A stretch of 64,000 nt of DNA, taken from the NCBI GenBank assembly GCA_905373475.1, contig CAJPTC010000003.1:62001-126000 (forward strand), given 5' to 3'. This document shows positions 60,792 through 64,000 of this stretch, piece by piece. Position 1 is the stretch's first letter, and each line of letters starts with the position of its first letter. Source of the DNA: Bacteroidia bacterium. Its GTDB lineage: Bacteria > Bacteroidota > Bacteroidia > Bacteroidales > CAJPTX01. The position numbers and the translations under genes are program-made. Below the pieces are notes generated by a model. It saw only the letters and a list, made by a program, of their open reading frames with translations, searched no databases and was not told the DNA's origin.

Positions 60792-61691
60792 CTAGCCACG
60801 CTGCTTGAAAAGCTTTATAAGGGGGTAAACGTAGTCTTCTGTAGTAGCCACACTAACCCAGTCCACCCTTGCGCGCGAGAAGAGTTTTTGGAGTGCTACT
60901 TGGCGCTGTTCGGCGAGTTCCGCATAAGCTTCGCGGACACGCTGACTTGAGCTATCAATCCATCGTACGTCGCCAGTTTCGGCATCTCCGAGTCGGATAA
61001 GCCCAACATCGGGTAGTGTTTCTTCGCGCGGATCGTAAACACGTACACCCACCAAGTCGTGCTTGTTGGAAGCAATGCGCAACGGATCGACGAAGCGAGG
61101 TTCACCTTCGGAAGAGAAATCGACAAAATCGCTCAGAAGAAAAGCCGTGCAGCGCTTCTTGATAGCATTGGTAAGAAAACGGAGCGCTTGCCCGATGTCA
61201 GTACGAGAACTTTCGGGCTGAAAACTCATCAGTTCCCAAATAATACGAAGGATGTGTTTTCTCCCTTTCTTGGGCGGTATAAACCGTTCCACCCTATCGC
61301 TAAAGAGAATAACACCGATTTTATCGTTGTTCTGAATGGCGGAAAAAGCAAGAATAGCCGCGAGCTCGGTCATTACGTTTTGCTTGGTCAGCAGGTCTGT
61401 ACCAAAGCGTCGCGACCCGCTGACATCAACAAGTAGCATCACAGTAAGCTCACGCTCTTCCTCAAAGACTTTTACATAAGGGTCTCGCAAACGTGCAGTT
61501 ACGTTCCAATCGATATTGCGTACATCGTCGCCATAACGATAGGCACGCACTTCGCTGAAAGCCATACCTTTCCCCTTAAAAGCACTGTGATACTCTCCTG
61601 CAAAAATCTGATGCGACAATCCTCTTGCTCGGATCTCCACACGTCGTAAGCGAGCTAACAACTCGCGAGTTTGCTGTACGTCAGAACTCAT
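60792..61691 (-). CDS. DUF58 family protein
   Basis: A 299-residue cytoplasmic protein with the DUF58 signature VRAYRYGDDVRNIDWNVTARL (about 48-68) and a VWA-like fold with DVSGSR (about 87) and LLSDFVDF (about 185). Such proteins occur with MoxR ATPases as a chaperone-like or activator pair. It is 40 bases downstream of moxR. Confidence 0.9.
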   Translation of the reverse strand: MSSDVQQTRELLARLRRVEIRARGLSHQIFAGEYHSAFKGKGMAFSEVRAYRYGDDVRNIDWNVTARLRDPYVKVFEEERELTVMLLVDVSGSRRFGTDLLTKQNVMTELAAILAFSAIQNNDKIGVILFSDRVERFIPPKKGRKHILRIIWELMSFQPESSRTDIGQALRFLTNAIKKRCTAFLLSDFVDFSSEGEPRFVDPLRIASNKHDLVGVRVYDPREETLPDVGLIRLGDAETGDVRWIDSSSQRVREAYAELAEQRQVALQKLFSRARVDWVSVATTEDYVYPLIKLFKQRG

Positions 61692-61730
61692 TGTTTCTGC
61701 CCTCCTAAATTATTGAGACAAAGGAGGTTA

Positions 61731-62732
61731 TCAGGGCACTTCTACACGATTAAGAATCTCGGTAACAATCTGTTCCGTAGTTATATTCTCAGCTTCTGCC
61801 TCGTAGGTAAGCCCAATTCTATGCCGCAGTACATCCATCGCCACAGCGCGAACGTCTTCGGGAATAACATACCCGCGACGTTTGATAAATGCGTAAGCCT
61901 TTGCAGCGAGCGCAAGGCTGATACTAGCACGCGGCGAGCCCCCGAACCCAATCATAGGAGCGTAGTTCGCTAAGCCATATTCGCCTGGTCGGCGCGTGGC
62001 AAAAACAATATCTACGATGTACTGTTCGATTTTTTCATCGAGATAAACCTCACGCACCAAATCGCGTGCACGGATTACATCCTCGGGTTTAACGACAGCT
62101 TTTACTTCGGGGAAAGAGCCGCGAACATTCTGCCGCACGATGAGCTTTTCTTCGTCCTTCTTCGGGTAGTCTAGCACCACCTTCAGCATAAATCGGTCAA
62201 CTTGTGCTTCGGGTAGCGGATAGGTACCCTCCTGCTCTATGGGGTTTTGGGTTGCAAGTACTAAGAACGGAGCAGGTAGCTTGTAGGTATTTTCGCCAAT
62301 AGTAACCTGCCTTTCTTGCATGGCTTCAAGCAAAGCGCTCTGCACTTTTGCAGGTGCACGGTTAATTTCATCAGCCAGTACGAAGTTCGCGAAAATGGGT
62401 CCCTTCTTAACCTCAAACTCTTCGCGCTTCTGGCTGTAAATCATCGTACCAATGAGGTCGGCAGGTAGGAGGTCGGGGGTAAACTGAACTCTTGCAAAAC
62501 GACCATCAATACTACGCGACAAGGTGCTGATAGCAAGTGTTTTTGCTAATCCTGGTACGCCCTCAAGGAGGATATGCCCATCGGCGAGTAAGCCGATCAG
62601 TAATGACTCTACGAGGTGCCGTTGCCCGACAATAACGCGCGAGAGTTCCAATGACAACATATCGACAAACGAACTCTCACGCTCAATACGTGTATTGAGC
62701 TCTCTTATATCCACTTCTTGGCGTTCTTCCAT
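61731..62732 (-). CDS. MoxR-type AAA+ ATPase
   Basis: First gene of the Bat operon. The 333-residue ATPase has Walker A EGVPGLAKT (about 57-65), Walker B VLADEINRAP (about 117), and sensor and arginine-finger regions (ATQNPIEQEGTYPLPEAQVDRF). MoxR ATPases work with VWA proteins to mature or insert cofactors; here BatA and BatB are the likely partners. Confidence 0.92.
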   Translation of the reverse strand: MEERQEVDIRELNTRIERESSFVDMLSLELSRVIVGQRHLVESLLIGLLADGHILLEGVPGLAKTLAISTLSRSIDGRFARVQFTPDLLPADLIGTMIYSQKREEFEVKKGPIFANFVLADEINRAPAKVQSALLEAMQERQVTIGENTYKLPAPFLVLATQNPIEQEGTYPLPEAQVDRFMLKVVLDYPKKDEEKLIVRQNVRGSFPEVKAVVKPEDVIRARDLVREVYLDEKIEQYIVDIVFATRRPGEYGLANYAPMIGFGGSPRASISLALAAKAYAFIKRRGYVIPEDVRAVAMDVLRHRIGLTYEAEAENITTEQIVTEILNRVEVP

Positions 62733-62877
62733 ATCCGTGTACGTGTGTGTTTGTTAAACACCAGTTAAACGATATGGCACCACAAAATATTGCAAGCTTA
62801 GATTCTTGTATCTTCGTAGAGAAATTGGGAGATGCGAATGTGTGTGACGCTAAGCCGATAGAGTATCTTAGTACACC

Positions 62878-64000
62878 ATGATAGCTTTGATAGATTGTAA
62901 CAATTTCTTTGCAAGCTGCGAACGGTTAAACGACCCTTCGTTAGTGGGCAAACCTATCATCGTTCTGTCGGGCAATGATGGCTGCGTTATTGCACGAAGC
63001 AATGAAGCTAAGGCTCTGGGAATAGCTATGGGTATCCCTTTTTTCAAGATCCGCAATGTGGTACGAAAAAATGGGGTTGAGATCTGTTCTGCCAATATAC
63101 CGTACTACGCTCAGGTGTCGCGTCGCATCATGCGTACAATTGCGGCAGAAGGCTTTCCGCAGGAGGTTTATTCTATCGATGAGTGCTTTCTAAAAGTCAA
63201 ACAAACCCCCGTACTAGAAGACTGGGCACGAGAATTGCGGCAGCGTATAGCCACGGATATCGGCATCCCCGTGAGTATTGGTATTGCGCCTTCTAAGACG
63301 CTTGCCAAGCTCACTACCTATTTTGCCAAGCACTATGCAGGATATAAAGGAGTTTGTATTTTAGATTCCGAGGAAAAGCGGCAGCGCGCACTACAACACT
63401 ATCCGCTGGAAGAAGTATGGGGATTAGGGCGGCGCAACTTGGCAAAACTCCGACGCAACGGTGTAGAATCTATCTCCGATTTTCTTGCCATGCCCCGTGA
63501 AGAGGTTGTTCGTCTTTTGGGTACACCAGGCGTGCATATACGCGAGGAGTTAGGGGGTGAAGAACGTATAGCGTTCAATGATAAGGATATACGCAAGAGT
63601 GTATCTATGTCGCGTACGCTATTGCACGAAATAAGCTCTTTTCCCCAAGTATCGGATTGTGTTCATTTGTTCCTGAATTCCTGTTGCCGTAAGCTACGCA
63701 AAGAGCATTTGGCAGCACGGCACTTTGGTATCTATTTGGCATCGAATCGTTTCCGCGGTGCAAGCTATCAATCTTGCTATAAGGATCTGCATCTTGAACT
63801 TCCAACCGCAGATCCGCTGGAACTACTCCCCTATATGAATGCCTTGCTACAGGCTACTTTTGTGCCCGAAGTAAAGTACAAACGAATTGGAGTTTATTTT
63901 GGCGACCTCGTTCCTGAGCGCTGTGCGAGTCACCTCTTCGATACGGTAGATCGTTATGGACGCGGACGCCTTTTTGCGGCCATAGATAAGCTCGATTCTC
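62878..64000 (+). CDS. umuC: UmuC-like Y-family DNA polymerase, 3' end cut by the window
   Basis: Lesion-bypass polymerase. The frame is open from the ATG at 62878 to the end of the window (about 374 codons of a usual 420). It begins IALIDCNNFFASCERL, matching UmuC (catalytic Asp about residue 6), followed by NDGCVIARSNEAKALGIAMG and the second catalytic block YSIDECFLK (about 98-106). The helix-hairpin-helix (GLGRRNLAKLRRNGV) is near 180. No umuD gene lies immediately upstream; the neighbour is moxR, divergent. No SOS box was recognised. Confidence 0.92.
   Translation, partial: MIALIDCNNFFASCERLNDPSLVGKPIIVLSGNDGCVIARSNEAKALGIAMGIPFFKIRNVVRKNGVEICSANIPYYAQVSRRIMRTIAAEGFPQEVYSIDECFLKVKQTPVLEDWARELRQRIATDIGIPVSIGIAPSKTLAKLTTYFAKHYAGYKGVCILDSEEKRQRALQHYPLEEVWGLGRRNLAKLRRNGVESISDFLAMPREEVVRLLGTPGVHIREELGGEERIAFNDKDIRKSVSMSRTLLHEISSFPQVSDCVHLFLNSCCRKLRKEHLAARHFGIYLASNRFRGASYQSCYKDLHLELPTADPLELLPYMNALLQATFVPEVKYKRIGVYFGDLVPERCASHLFDTVDRYGRGRLFAAIDKLDS

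Noticed and set aside
1..64000. CRISPR arrays, tRNA genes and insertion sequences
   Set aside because: No regular spaced repeats, no GTTCGA-type T-loop in gaps, and no transposase-like ORF were found by reading the gaps.

Overview
The window reads as an ordinary chromosomal stretch from a Bacteroidota bacterium, most likely of the order Bacteroidales and close to Porphyromonas. The grounds are an archaeal/eukaryotic-type ProS, a GldH lipoprotein, a DUF5686 protein, a FadL-like outer-membrane protein, the full MoxR-DUF58-BatABCDE cluster, a zinc-independent L31, and repeated Bacteroidota-type promoter boxes (TAnnTTTG) in front of genes that mostly lack strong Shine-Dalgarno sequences. G+C is moderate in coding DNA and clearly lower in a few intergenic stretches. 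No tRNA, rRNA operon, CRISPR array, prophage or intact insertion sequence was found.

Layout. 1-4834 (+): 3' end of a RelA/SpoT enzyme, an exported TPR protein, a GlsB/OlsB-like lipid N-acyltransferase and a PfkB (adenosine-kinase-like) kinase. 4858-6427 (-): lpxH with an overlapping lipoprotein. 6428-7025: gene-free leader before nrdD (7026-9509, +). 9735-12230 (-): DUF5686 protein; 12428-12688 (+): L31 type B; 12941-15709 (-): FadL-like porin and a strange low-complexity exported protein. 15839-21796 (+): proS, an unknown protein, an M49-like zinc peptidase lipoprotein, a SiaB-type kinase and CreD. 21885-27174 (-): one operon nusB-yajC-ybbR-coaE-djlA-like-tilS, joined by ATGA-type overlaps. 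27395-33675 (+): ricT-gldH-trmB-glycosyltransferase-pyrC-hemerythrin-LuxR, much of it overlapping. 33850-45163 (+): guaA, ctpA, DEAD-box helicase, RlmL-like methyltransferase, glycosyltransferase, radical SAM protein, an orphan methyl-accepting protein and an ECF sigma factor. 45316-51412 (-): a tail-anchored small protein, mutL, two rhomboids, a membrane-bound EEP phosphatase and apbE. 51413-53061: AT-rich regulatory DNA, an XRE repressor-like gene and rnpB. 53435-62732 (-): a DUF4180 gene, then the Bat operon read moxR to batE. 62878-64000 (+): umuC, cut by the window edge.

The content is mainly housekeeping: envelope biogenesis (LpxH, YajC, YbbR, CreD, GlsB-like, Bat), translation and RNA modification (ProS, TilS, TrmB, RlmL-like, RNase P, L31, NusB), nucleotide metabolism (NrdD, PyrC, GuaA) and DNA repair (MutL, UmuC). 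I did not see a convincing new multi-gene defence or secretion system. The more unusual items are: the QTTR-repeat protein; the hemerythrin/LuxR pair, whose ScdA-like N-terminus lacks the cysteine motif; an orphan chemoreceptor with no chemotaxis genes nearby; a near-perfect promoter lying inside the apparent sigma-factor ORF, which moves its start; operator-like inverted repeats with a shared half-site before the XRE gene; a long inverted repeat before nrdD; and a 34-bp intergenic element present twice.
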